A stretch of DNA of 27,577 nucleotides from CAZNLL01 sp964573885 (GTDB taxonomy: Bacteria > Desulfobacterota > DSM-4660 > Desulfatiglandales > Desulfatiglandaceae): NCBI GenBank assembly GCA_964573885.1, contig CAZNLL010000040.1, forward strand, positions 1 to 27,577. The letters are read 5' to 3'. A program made the position numbers and the translations under genes. The first letter of the stretch is position 1. Each line of letters begins with the position of its first letter. Below the pieces are notes generated by a model that saw nothing but the letters and a program-made list of their open reading frames with translations, had not been told where the DNA came from and ran no database searches. Shown piece after piece: positions 21,533-27,577 of this stretch.

Positions 21533-22453
21533 ATGGGAAACTGGTTCAAGACGACACTCCTCTTGGGTGCCCTCACGGCGCTCATTGTTTGGATAGGCCA
21601 TCTTTTCGGCGGCCGGCAGGGCATGATCCTGGCCTTTATGCTGGCTATGGGCATGAATTTTTTCAGCTACTGGTATTCCGACAAGTTGGTTCTGAAAATG
21701 TATCGCGCAAGGGAGGTGGACCCTGGGGAATATCCCGGGCTCCATGAAACGGTAAAGGAAGTTTCTCAAAAGGCGCAGATTCCCATGCCCAGGGTTTATA
21801 TTATCCCCGAGGCATCCCCCAATGCCTTTGCCACGGGCAGGAACCCGGATCATGCCGTGGTGGCGGTAACGGAAGGTCTCCTGAAGTTAATGGACAGAGA
21901 AGAGCTTAAAGGGGTGCTTGCCCATGAGATGGCCCACGTGAGAAACAGGGACATCCTCATCGGTTCTATTGCAGCCACCATGGCGGGAGCCATTATGATC
22001 CTTGCAAGTATGGCCCGGTGGACCGCTTTCCTGGGAGGGGGTTCAGACGATGAAGAGGGGGGTCTTGGCGCCATAGGCCTGATCGTCATGTCTATTTTGG
22101 CCCCCCTGGCGGCCATGCTCATTCAGATGGCCATATCCAGGTCAAGGGAATACCAAGCCGATGCCACGGGCGCCGGCTTTGCCGGCCATTCGGAGGGGTT
22201 GGCCCGGGCCCTGGAAAAGTTGGGCGCCTATTCACGAAAAGTCCCTTTACAGGCCAAACCTTCTACCGCCCATATGTTTATTGTAAACCCCCTGTCGGCG
22301 GGGAGTCTGGTCCGCCTCTTTTCCACCCACCCCCCTCTTGAGGAAAGGGTGGCCAGATTGAGAGGGGCGAAAAGGGATAATACGCCATCGCAGTCGGCCC
22401 AGGACCGGGGTAAAAGAGAGGCGGAGGCTGTTTGGCGGAACTTATCAGAGTAG
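21533..22453 (+). CDS. htpX: M48 family membrane zinc protease HtpX
   Basis: 306 aa integral-membrane protease that degrades damaged or misfolded membrane proteins. Two N-terminal helices (about 7-23 and 29-46) anchor it. The catalytic motif HEMAH has zinc ligands His131 and His135 with Glu132 as base, and the third ligand is Glu206 in SREYQADATGA. Two further hydrophobic segments lie between (142-168 and 180-200). The C-terminus has the conserved FSTHPPLEERVARL. GGGAGAGG precedes the ATG by 7 bases. It stands alone between a terminator upstream and a weaker one downstream. Confidence 0.95.
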   Translation: MGNWFKTTLLLGALTALIVWIGHLFGGRQGMILAFMLAMGMNFFSYWYSDKLVLKMYRAREVDPGEYPGLHETVKEVSQKAQIPMPRVYIIPEASPNAFATGRNPDHAVVAVTEGLLKLMDREELKGVLAHEMAHVRNRDILIGSIAATMAGAIMILASMARWTAFLGGGSDDEEGGLGAIGLIVMSILAPLAAMLIQMAISRSREYQADATGAGFAGHSEGLARALEKLGAYSRKVPLQAKPSTAHMFIVNPLSAGSLVRLFSTHPPLEERVARLRGAKRDNTPSQSAQDRGKREAEAVWRNLSE

Positions 22454-22552
22454 TTCCTTGTCCCTTATTGAAAAACCCAAAGGCTATGGTACCGTGGCTG
22501 ATGGATTCAAAGGCCAAAGGCATGGTCTGGACCTCCTGCGTGCTTTTTTCAC

Positions 22553-22582
22553 AAGGGCCCGTAGGAGAAAAAGGCCCTTTTT
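22553..22582 (+). terminator. Probable intrinsic terminator of htpX
   Basis: AAGGGCC (22553-22559) and GGCCCTT (22573-22579) form a perfect 7-bp stem with a 13-base loop; the stem ends within a run of five T (22578-22582). It lies 100 bases past the htpX stop. Confidence 0.5.
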
Positions 22583-22642
22583 CCAGGGTAAAAGAGAGGG
22601 GTGCCGGGGGCAACCCCAAAAGTGCGGCCACGAGGCCATGGT

Positions 22643-22671
22643 TTGACAGAAACGCCTCCATGTTTTATGAT
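22643..22671 (+). promoter_or_regulatory. Strong predicted sigma-70 promoter for the MoxR/VWA pair
   Basis: TTGACA at 22643-22648 is a perfect -35; TATGAT at 22666-22671 matches five of six, with a 17-base spacer. It is the best promoter in the window. The leader to the moxR start is about 164 bases. Confidence 0.7.
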
Positions 22672-22690
22672 AATATGCCAAAATTAAGCG

Positions 22691-22834
22691 GCCCGGCCTA
22701 TCAGGTCGGGCGTTTGGTTACAGGGATCTTGGCCCTTACAGGCCGGAGTTGAATTTTCCGTGTCAATGATTAGGATTTTTAAAGATGACCATTTTTCATA
22801 CCCTGAACCGCCGAATTCCCTTTTTAAAAAGGAG
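22691..22834 (+). other. Structured leader of the MoxR gene with a hairpin over the ribosome binding site
   Basis: A 9-bp stem with one G-U pair, GCCCGGCCT-ATC-AGGTCGGGC, lies at 22691-22711, followed by GTTTGGTT. At 22819-22832 the sequence CCTTTTTAAAAAGG is fully self-complementary and can form CCTTT-TTAA-AAAGG, which would cover the AAGG of the AAAGGAG ribosome binding site. The stem is mostly A-U and so weak. Regulation of translation is an inference from this geometry. Confidence 0.4.
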
Positions 22835-22841
22835 TGAAAAC

Positions 22842-23693
22842 ATGCATGAAAGAGGTTCGAATCATGTCTTTGATGGGGCTTCCAAATACGTCCTTGACGA
22901 AGAACTGGCTGAAATCGTTAATATTTCAATGGCCCTGGAAATGCCCCTTCTTCTCAAAGGAGAGCCTGGCACGGGGAAGACCATGTTGGCCCATGCCATT
23001 GCCGAGTCCATTAACATGCCCTTAATCGTGCTCAACGTCAAATCCAGCATGAAGCTGGTGGACGCCCTTTATCAGTACGATACCCTGACCAGGCTCAACG
23101 ACAGCCGGTTTGGTGATTCCCAAAGGGATGTGAGCAACATCGAAGACTACATCACCATGGGCAAGATAGGCCAGGCCTTTACTTCTGAAGAAAGGGCGGT
23201 GTTGCTCATAGATGAAATCGACAAGGCGGATACGGATTTTCAGGATGATATGCTGGACGTCCTGGATCAGATGGAATTTGATATCATCGAAATCGATAAG
23301 ACCATCAAGGCCAAAAACAGGCCTGTGATCGTCATCACCTCCAATGCCAAAAAGGACCTCTCCGATCCTTTTTTGGGCCGGTGCAATTTTCACCATATCG
23401 CCTTTCCCGAACCGGATATGATGAGAAAGATTGTGCAGGTCCATTTCCCCGATATTAGCATGGACCTGCTGGATAACACGGTAAGGGCCTTTTACAAGGT
23501 GAGGGAGTTCCGGGGCATTGAGAAAAAACCCGCGACCAGGGAATTGATCAATTGGATTCGAGCCCTTAAGGCCGATCCGGATTTCAACGTAAAGAATCTC
23601 ATCAAAGGGGATCTTCCCTATCTGGGAGTCCTTTTCAAAAAGAGCCCTGATTATGCCGTCGCACGGAACAGCGCGGCAAGGATGAGGGTGTGA
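22842..23693 (+). CDS. MoxR-type AAA+ ATPase
   Basis: 284 aa from the ATG at 22842, chosen for AAAGGAG 7 bases upstream; an in-frame ATG at 22785 lies before that site. Walker A is GEPGTGKT (40-47), Walker B is VLLIDEID (~120-127), then sensor-1 VIVITSNAKKDLSDPF and an arginine-bearing LGRCNFHHIAFPEPD. MoxR ATPases act as chaperones that, with a VWA partner, activate or insert cofactors into client enzymes. The VWA partner is directly downstream, 4 bases away. No client metalloenzyme gene (for example CO dehydrogenase or methanol dehydrogenase subunits) is adjacent, so the target is unknown. Confidence 0.93.
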   Translation: MHERGSNHVFDGASKYVLDEELAEIVNISMALEMPLLLKGEPGTGKTMLAHAIAESINMPLIVLNVKSSMKLVDALYQYDTLTRLNDSRFGDSQRDVSNIEDYITMGKIGQAFTSEERAVLLIDEIDKADTDFQDDMLDVLDQMEFDIIEIDKTIKAKNRPVIVITSNAKKDLSDPFLGRCNFHHIAFPEPDMMRKIVQVHFPDISMDLLDNTVRAFYKVREFRGIEKKPATRELINWIRALKADPDFNVKNLIKGDLPYLGVLFKKSPDYAVARNSAARMRV

Positions 23694-23697
23694 AGCC

Positions 23698-24891
23698 ATG
23701 TTTACGCGCTTCTTCTACCTTTTGAGGCAGGTGGGTATCCCGGCAACCCCCACCTCCTTTTTGAGGCTTCAAAAGGCCCTGAGCATGGGTCTGATCACCT
23801 CTGTGGGCGATTTCTACACGGCCGCCCGCTCCATCCTGGTGAAGAGCGAGCGGTATTTCGATCTCTATGACCAGGTCTTCGCCCACCACTTTGAAGGGGC
23901 AGAACTCAAGGAACCGGATGAGTTTGAGCTTTCCGAGGTGGCTCAGGCCATGTTGGAACAATGGTTAAGGGATCCGAAGGCCGTGGCGGACGCCCTGGGT
24001 GTGGATGAGGAGTCCCTGAACACCTTGAGTCCCGATGAGTTGCTCCAGTATTTCCTGGACCGCCTCAAGGAGCAGACCGAGGAACACCACGGAGGCAACA
24101 AGTGGATCGGCACGGGCGGGACATCCCCTGTGGGCCATTCCGGCTACCATCCCGGCGGGATGCGGGTCGGGGGTATCTCAAGAAATAAGTCGGCCGTGAA
24201 GGTGGCCATGGATCGCAGGTACCGTGACTACTCTCAGGAGGGTCCCCTTACGCAGGCCCAGATCGGGGAGGCCCTCAAAAGGCTCAGAAACATGGTGCCT
24301 GTAGGGCCCAAGGATGTGGTCAATGTGGACGAGACCATTTATCAGACCATGAAAAACGGCGGTGAAATCGAAATCGTCTTTGACAGACGCCTCAAAGACC
24401 GCCTCAAGGTGATCCTGGCCATAGACAACGGCGGCTGGTCCATGGATCCTTACATTGAAATGGTCCAAACCCTGTTCAACTACGCCAGGGCCCAGTTTAA
24501 AGAGGTCAAGACCTTCTTTTTCCACAACACCATCTACGACCTGCTCTGGGAAGATCCGCCCAGGATGAGAAAGCCCTTTAAGGTGGATGAACTGGTTCGT
24601 CTTGATCCCGAGACACGCTTTGTTATTGTGGGTGATGGGAGTATGGCCCCTTACGAACTCATGGCCACAGACGGTTCCATTCACATCGAGGAGCGGTCTA
24701 GGAGACCCAGTTATGAACGGCTCCAGTTCATCGCTGAAACCTTCCCCCATTGTGCCTGGTTGAATCCCAAATTATCCCATGAGTGGCCCTATACGCGCAC
24801 CATCAATATCATCCGGGAGATCTTTCCCATGTTTGAACTGACCATAGACGGGCTCGAGCAGGCCGTCACCCACCTCATGAGCAAAAATTGA
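23698..24891 (+). CDS. VWA domain-containing CoxE-like protein
   Basis: 397 aa, soluble. The N-terminal ~220 residues are the helical region seen in CoxE-like partners of MoxR ATPases (FFYLLRQVGIPATPTSFLRL, then a QEGPLTQAQIGEALKRLRNM segment). The von Willebrand A domain follows at ~235-390. The metal-site motif reads DNGGWSM with Asp243 and Ser248 rather than the textbook DxSxS, so metal binding may be altered. Later VWA segments FVIVGDGSMAPYEL, HCAWLNP and TRTINIIREIFPMFELTIDGLEQAV are clear. It begins four bases after the MoxR stop and is surely in the same operon. Confidence 0.92.
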   Translation: MFTRFFYLLRQVGIPATPTSFLRLQKALSMGLITSVGDFYTAARSILVKSERYFDLYDQVFAHHFEGAELKEPDEFELSEVAQAMLEQWLRDPKAVADALGVDEESLNTLSPDELLQYFLDRLKEQTEEHHGGNKWIGTGGTSPVGHSGYHPGGMRVGGISRNKSAVKVAMDRRYRDYSQEGPLTQAQIGEALKRLRNMVPVGPKDVVNVDETIYQTMKNGGEIEIVFDRRLKDRLKVILAIDNGGWSMDPYIEMVQTLFNYARAQFKEVKTFFFHNTIYDLLWEDPPRMRKPFKVDELVRLDPETRFVIVGDGSMAPYELMATDGSIHIEERSRRPSYERLQFIAETFPHCAWLNPKLSHEWPYTRTINIIREIFPMFELTIDGLEQAVTHLMSKN

Positions 24892-24972
24892 CGGCCCCTA
24901 CAAGCCAAGGCGGGCCCCTCTCTCGGAGAGATCTCTCAACCCCTGCATATCCAGGATTCTTATCCATAGACC

Positions 24973-25452
24973 TTAAAACATCTCCTTGATGTAAAAGAAG
25001 AGCATGGAGCCCGAATAGGCCACCTTGAGCCCGGTGCTGACCATAAGGCCTACAAAGGCGCCCCATCCGGCACGCAAGGCGGACCTTCCCCCTTTTCTGG
25101 CCACCAGTTCCCCGGCAAGGGCCCCTACAAAGGCCCCGATAACCATGCCCCAGGGAGGGAAAAAGAATACGCCCACAATGAGACCCGTGATGGAGCCCCA
25201 CATGCCCAGTTTTGAGGCCCCATATTTCTTGGCGTATCTGCCGGGGGCGATGACGTCCAGAAGGGTCACCAGCGCCATCAAGGCACCTGAAATGACCAAG
25301 AAAAAGACCCCGAAGGGCTCCCAGTCCTTTACCCATGAGAGGAGGATCAAGGCCAGGAAGCTAATGGGAGGCCCGGGCAGGATGGGCAGGATGCAGCCCG
25401 CCAGGCCGAGCAATGAGACCAGGAGCCCCAGAATGATCAAAGTTGTGGTCAA
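24973..25452 (-). CDS. DUF456 family membrane protein
   Basis: 159 aa, very hydrophobic, with about four membrane segments (3-25, 30-62, 85-110 and 125-150) rich in small residues: GLAGCILPILPGPPISF, GSITGLIVGVFFFPPWG, GAFVGALAGELVARKG. The GCILPILPGP and 'G.iiG...GE' patterns are those of DUF456, a family of unknown function. The start is TTG at 25452, supported by AAGGAGG 7 bases upstream. It is convergent with the VWA gene (81 bases between stops) and divergent from mltG. Confidence 0.85.
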   Translation of the reverse strand: MTTTLIILGLLVSLLGLAGCILPILPGPPISFLALILLSWVKDWEPFGVFFLVISGALMALVTLLDVIAPGRYAKKYGASKLGMWGSITGLIVGVFFFPPWGMVIGAFVGALAGELVARKGGRSALRAGWGAFVGLMVSTGLKVAYSGSMLFFYIKEMF

Positions 25453-25506
25453 GGATTATCCTCCTTGGTGGGGAAACAAAAAAAGGCCGGAGAGCCGTGG
25501 GGCGGG

Positions 25507-25536
25507 ATTATACTGATAAGGGTGTATGAGGGTCAA
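25507..25536 (-). promoter_or_regulatory. Predicted sigma-70 promoter for the DUF456 gene
   Basis: Minus strand: TTGACC at 25536-25531, 18-base spacer, a perfect TATAAT at 25512-25507. Transcription would begin near 25500, about 48 bases before the start codon. Confidence 0.6.
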
Positions 25537-25563
25537 TCAGAATCGGGCCGGGCGAACTTCTCC

Positions 25564-25593
25564 TTGATCAAAACGGGGATGGTGCATTATAAG
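25564..25593 (+). promoter_or_regulatory. Candidate promoter for mltG
   Basis: TTGATC at 25564-25569, 18-base spacer, TATAAG at 25588-25593. It points toward mltG and would give a leader of about 278 bases containing the whole 156-bp inverted-repeat element. Confidence 0.45.
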
Positions 25594-25671
25594 AGGTCTG
25601 TTCAGTGAGAGAGGGATAAGGGGCTCCTGGTGCATGGATTGAGTCTCTTGAAAAAGTGGTCTCGAAAGTCA

Positions 25672-25827
25672 GGTAACGATGCCTTTTCTCAGGTTCCGAG
25701 TCTTCCGGCCGGAAGGCCTCCGACTCGACTGAGCTCGTCGCGGGCCGACAGTCACCTCCGAGACCGGGAACCCGGCCCGAAGGGCCTGCGCCGAGCGAAG
25801 CGAAGGCAAAGAAAAGGCATCGTTACC
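25672..25827. repeat. 156-bp multi-hairpin element bounded by a perfect 18-bp inverted repeat
   Basis: GGTAACGATGCCTTTTCT (25672-25689) is exactly complementary to AGAAAAGGCATCGTTACC (25810-25827). Inside are CGAGTC/GACTCG (25697-25702 with 25722-25727) enclosing the palindrome CTTCCGGCCGGAAG (25702-25715), CGGGCCG/CGGCCCG (25741-25747 with 25773-25779), and GGCCC-GAA-GGGCC (25774-25786). A mini transposable element (MITE-like), a REP-type repeat or a cis-acting leader RNA all fit. An 82-codon frame crosses it but its composition is arginine/proline-rich and follows the palindromes, so I do not call it a gene. Confidence 0.6.
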
Positions 25828-25877
25828 CTTAAGAACTTATTGAACCGGGTGGAACGCCGTTGGGTGTGTGAAGCATA

Positions 25878-27058
25878 ATGGCCCTTTTAGGAACACGAAA
25901 GAGCGTCGTATTTTTGGTCCTGGGCCTACTCTTTTTGCTGGGGGTCTCTTTGACGGTGGGTTTTGGGTATTATCTCATAAGCCCCTGCAAGGAGAAAGCC
26001 CCTGACCAGGTNNNNNNNNNNNNNNNNNNNNNNNNNNNNNNNNNNNNNNNNNNNNNNNNNNNNNNNNNNNNNNNNNNNNNNNNNNNNNNNNNNNNNNNNN
26101 NNNNNNNNNNNTGGGTTTTGGGTATTATCTCATAAGCCCCTGCAAGGAGAAAGCCCCTGACCAGGTCTTCCTGGTCCGGGAAGGGGCCACCATGAATGCC
26201 GTGGCGACAGAACTTGAGAGCAGGGGGCTGGTGAGGGCAAAGGACCTTTTTCTCCTCTGGGCCCGTCTCATGGGCTACAGCCGAGACATCAAGGCGGGAG
26301 AGTACCGCCTTAACCCGGCCATGAGTCCTGTGGCCATTTTAAACACCCTGAGCCGAGGGGCGGTGATCGCCCACCCGGTGACCATTCCCGAAGGGTATAC
26401 GGTTGAGCAGGTGGCCGAAGCGCTCGAGGACAAAGGCCTGGTCGACAAGGCCCCTTTTCTTTCACTGGCGCGGGATCCTGCGGTGGCCGAGGCTGTGGGT
26501 GTCCCCGGACCGGGTCTGGAGGGGTATCTTTATCCTGACACCTATCATTTCTCCCGGAGCCTTCCCCCGCTCTCCATCATCAAGGTCATGGTCCGGCGCT
26601 TTTGGGAGGTGGTGGGCCCCTTGGAGGAGAGGATCAAGCAGATCCCTCTGAGCACGGCAGAGGTGGTAACACTCGCTTCCATCGTGGAAAAGGAGACCGC
26701 TTGTGCCAAGGAGCGGCCTCTCATTGCCCGGGTCTTCCTGAACCGTCTCAAAAAGGGCATGCGCCTGGAGAGCGACCCCACCGTTATCTACGGTCTTCGC
26801 TCCTTTGACGGCAACCTGACCAAAAAGGATTTGGCCCCGCATACCCCTTACAATACCTATCTTATCCGCGGCCTTCCCCCAGGCCCCATCGCCAACCCCG
26901 GCGTGGAGGCGATCAAGGCGGTCCTTTACCCGGCCGATGGCGAGGTTCTCTACTTTGTCTCCAAGAATGACGGCACCCACCATTTCTCCGAAACCCTCTC
27001 TCAACACAATAAGGCCGTAGAGATCTATCAGAAGAAAAGACGGGGAAAAACCTCTTGA
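25878..27058 (+). CDS. mltG: Endolytic murein transglycosylase MltG (interrupted by an assembly gap)
   Basis: It cuts nascent peptidoglycan strands at the inner membrane and helps set glycan length. The N-terminus has a single membrane anchor (VVFLVLGLLFLLGVSLTV). The YceG/LysM-like region follows (FLVREGATMNAVATELESRGLV, PEGYTVEQVAEALEDKGLV). The catalytic region has ASIVEKET, whose Glu is the general acid, and RLESDPTVIYGL, then GLPPGPIANPGVEAIKAVL. As printed, 100 Ns break the frame. The same 55 bases flank the Ns; removing Ns plus one copy (155 bases) joins the codon GT-C and yields 341 aa, matching the usual MltG length of about 340. The gene is therefore judged intact. The ribosome binding site is weak (GTGTGAAG). 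Confidence 0.92.
26012..26111. other. Assembly gap (100 N) flanked by a duplicated 55-mer
   Basis: Exactly 100 N lie between 25957-26011 and 26112-26166, two identical 55-base segments. This is the pattern of two contigs that share a k-mer-sized overlap but were scaffolded with a default gap. The true sequence probably has neither the Ns nor the duplication. Confidence 0.9.
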
Positions 27059-27084
27059 CAGAGGATATTGTATACAGTACACAA
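27055..27084 (+). promoter_or_regulatory. Candidate promoter with overlapping operator dyad for the CaiB-like gene
   Basis: A perfect TTGACA (27055-27060) overlaps the mltG stop codon; TACACA at 27078-27083 is a weak -10 with a 17-base spacer. The dyad TTGTATAC-A-GTACACAA (27068-27084, seven of eight positions symmetric) covers the spacer end and the -10, a placement typical of repressor operators. The regulator is not in the window. Confidence 0.45.
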
Positions 27085-27185
27085 ATATTCCAACTTAGTC
27101 CTACGATGTATAGGCCTCGATTCTTAAGGTATTCACCCAGGACTACCCTTCCCTCGTAACCCCATCGCTCATTTGGAGGCACCTT

Positions 27186-27577
27186 ATGGATCTCTTTAAC
27201 AAAATCACTGTCCTGTCCCTTGAACAAGCCACGGTTTTGCCCTACTTGACGTACAGGCTGGCCCATGACGGGATGGAGGTCGTCCGCATGGAGCATCCTG
27301 TTTACGGGGATCCTAACCGTCAGATCGGCGAAAACGTGCTGGGGGAGGAAAGGATGAACGCCTATTACCTGTGCATCAATGCGGGGAAAAAGGCCCTGAC
27401 CCTCAACCTGGCCGATCCGGAAGGCCAGAAGCTTTTTTCCTCTCTTATCAGGGAGTTACAGGTAGATGTGTTCGCCACCAATCAACTCCCCAGAAATTAC
27501 GAAAAACTGGGAATTGACTATGAGAGCCTCAGGGCCCTGAAACCGGATATCATCTGGCTCGGGGTGACCGGGTTTGG
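27186..27577 (+). CDS. CaiB/BaiF family CoA-transferase, N-terminal part (3' end outside window)
   Basis: 130 codons are visible, from an ATG with GGAGG six bases upstream, open to the window end. The class III (CaiB/BaiF) CoA-transferase pattern is clear: LSLEQATVLPYLTYRLAHDGMEVV..EHP at the start, YYLCINAGKKALTLNLADPEGQKLF (the 'N.GK.SLTLDL..PEG' signature), NQLPRNYEKLGIDYESLRALKPDIIWLGVTGFG. These enzymes move CoA between acyl-CoAs and free acids, with a catalytic Asp just past the visible part. Substrate cannot be assigned; the family handles carnitine, oxalate, aryl-succinate and others. The operator-like dyad upstream suggests substrate-dependent control. Confidence 0.93.
   Translation, partial: MDLFNKITVLSLEQATVLPYLTYRLAHDGMEVVRMEHPVYGDPNRQIGENVLGEERMNAYYLCINAGKKALTLNLADPEGQKLFSSLIRELQVDVFATNQLPRNYEKLGIDYESLRALKPDIIWLGVTGF

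Noticed and set aside
22432..22752. A 106-codon frame after htpX
   Set aside because: It overlaps the htpX end, a terminator-like hairpin and the strong moxR promoter, and shows no domain.
25630..25878. An 82-codon frame upstream of mltG
   Set aside because: It runs through the inverted-repeat element; its Arg/Pro/Ser-rich translation reflects the palindromes rather than a protein.

Overview
The window reads as ordinary chromosomal DNA of a GC-rich, Gram-negative, probably anaerobic bacterium, most likely in the Desulfobacterota (former Deltaproteobacteria). That placement is an inference. It rests on a BamD outer-membrane lipoprotein gene, the cinA-thpR-recA-alaS order, a two-subunit ADP-forming acyl-CoA synthetase, a DUF362 ferredoxin-like protein, and an intergenic palindromic repeat resembling ones I recall from that group. 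A 100-N run at 26012-26111 shows a draft scaffold, possibly a metagenome-assembled genome.

Layout. 1-2131: the 3' end of an APH-fold sugar/aminoglycoside kinase, an unrecognised 103-aa protein, a HIT hydrolase, and a convergent HNH nuclease. 2309-8667 (+): pgpA, cinA, thpR, recA and alaS (lipid synthesis, NMN/RNA-end housekeeping, recombination, translation). 8644-10717 (-): trxA, trxB and bamD, whose end overlaps alaS by 24 bp. 10718-11964: an intergenic repeat, an exported rhodanese-fold protein with Ser at the catalytic Cys position, and a divergent promoter region. 11965-17370 (+): DUF362 protein, ilvE, gatB, mtnA and speD. 17472-18920 (-): tilS. 19287-21372 (+): the alpha and beta subunits of an ADP-forming acyl-CoA synthetase, ending in a clear terminator. 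21533-24891 (+): htpX, then a MoxR ATPase / CoxE-like VWA pair with its own strong promoter and a structured leader. 24973-25452 (-): a DUF456 membrane protein. 25564-27058 (+): a long structured leader and mltG. 27186-end: the start of a CaiB/BaiF CoA-transferase gene.

How the genes fit together. mtnA (methylthioribose-1-phosphate isomerase) next to speD (AdoMet decarboxylase) pairs polyamine synthesis with salvage of its by-product methylthioadenosine. The Trx pair is a complete reductase/thioredoxin couple. The ADP-forming acyl-CoA synthetase and the CaiB-like transferase point to acyl-CoA metabolism with substrate-level ATP formation. The protein-coding content is mostly housekeeping, and I found no phage, CRISPR, insertion sequence, tRNA or rRNA.

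The less ordinary material is intergenic: a 156-bp multi-hairpin element closed by a perfect 18-bp inverted repeat upstream of mltG, an operator-like dyad over the CaiB promoter, a hairpin that could mask the moxR ribosome binding site, and several dyads beside promoters. The gap inside mltG looks like an assembly artefact: the same 55 bases flank the Ns on both sides, and collapsing them restores a 341-aa MltG.
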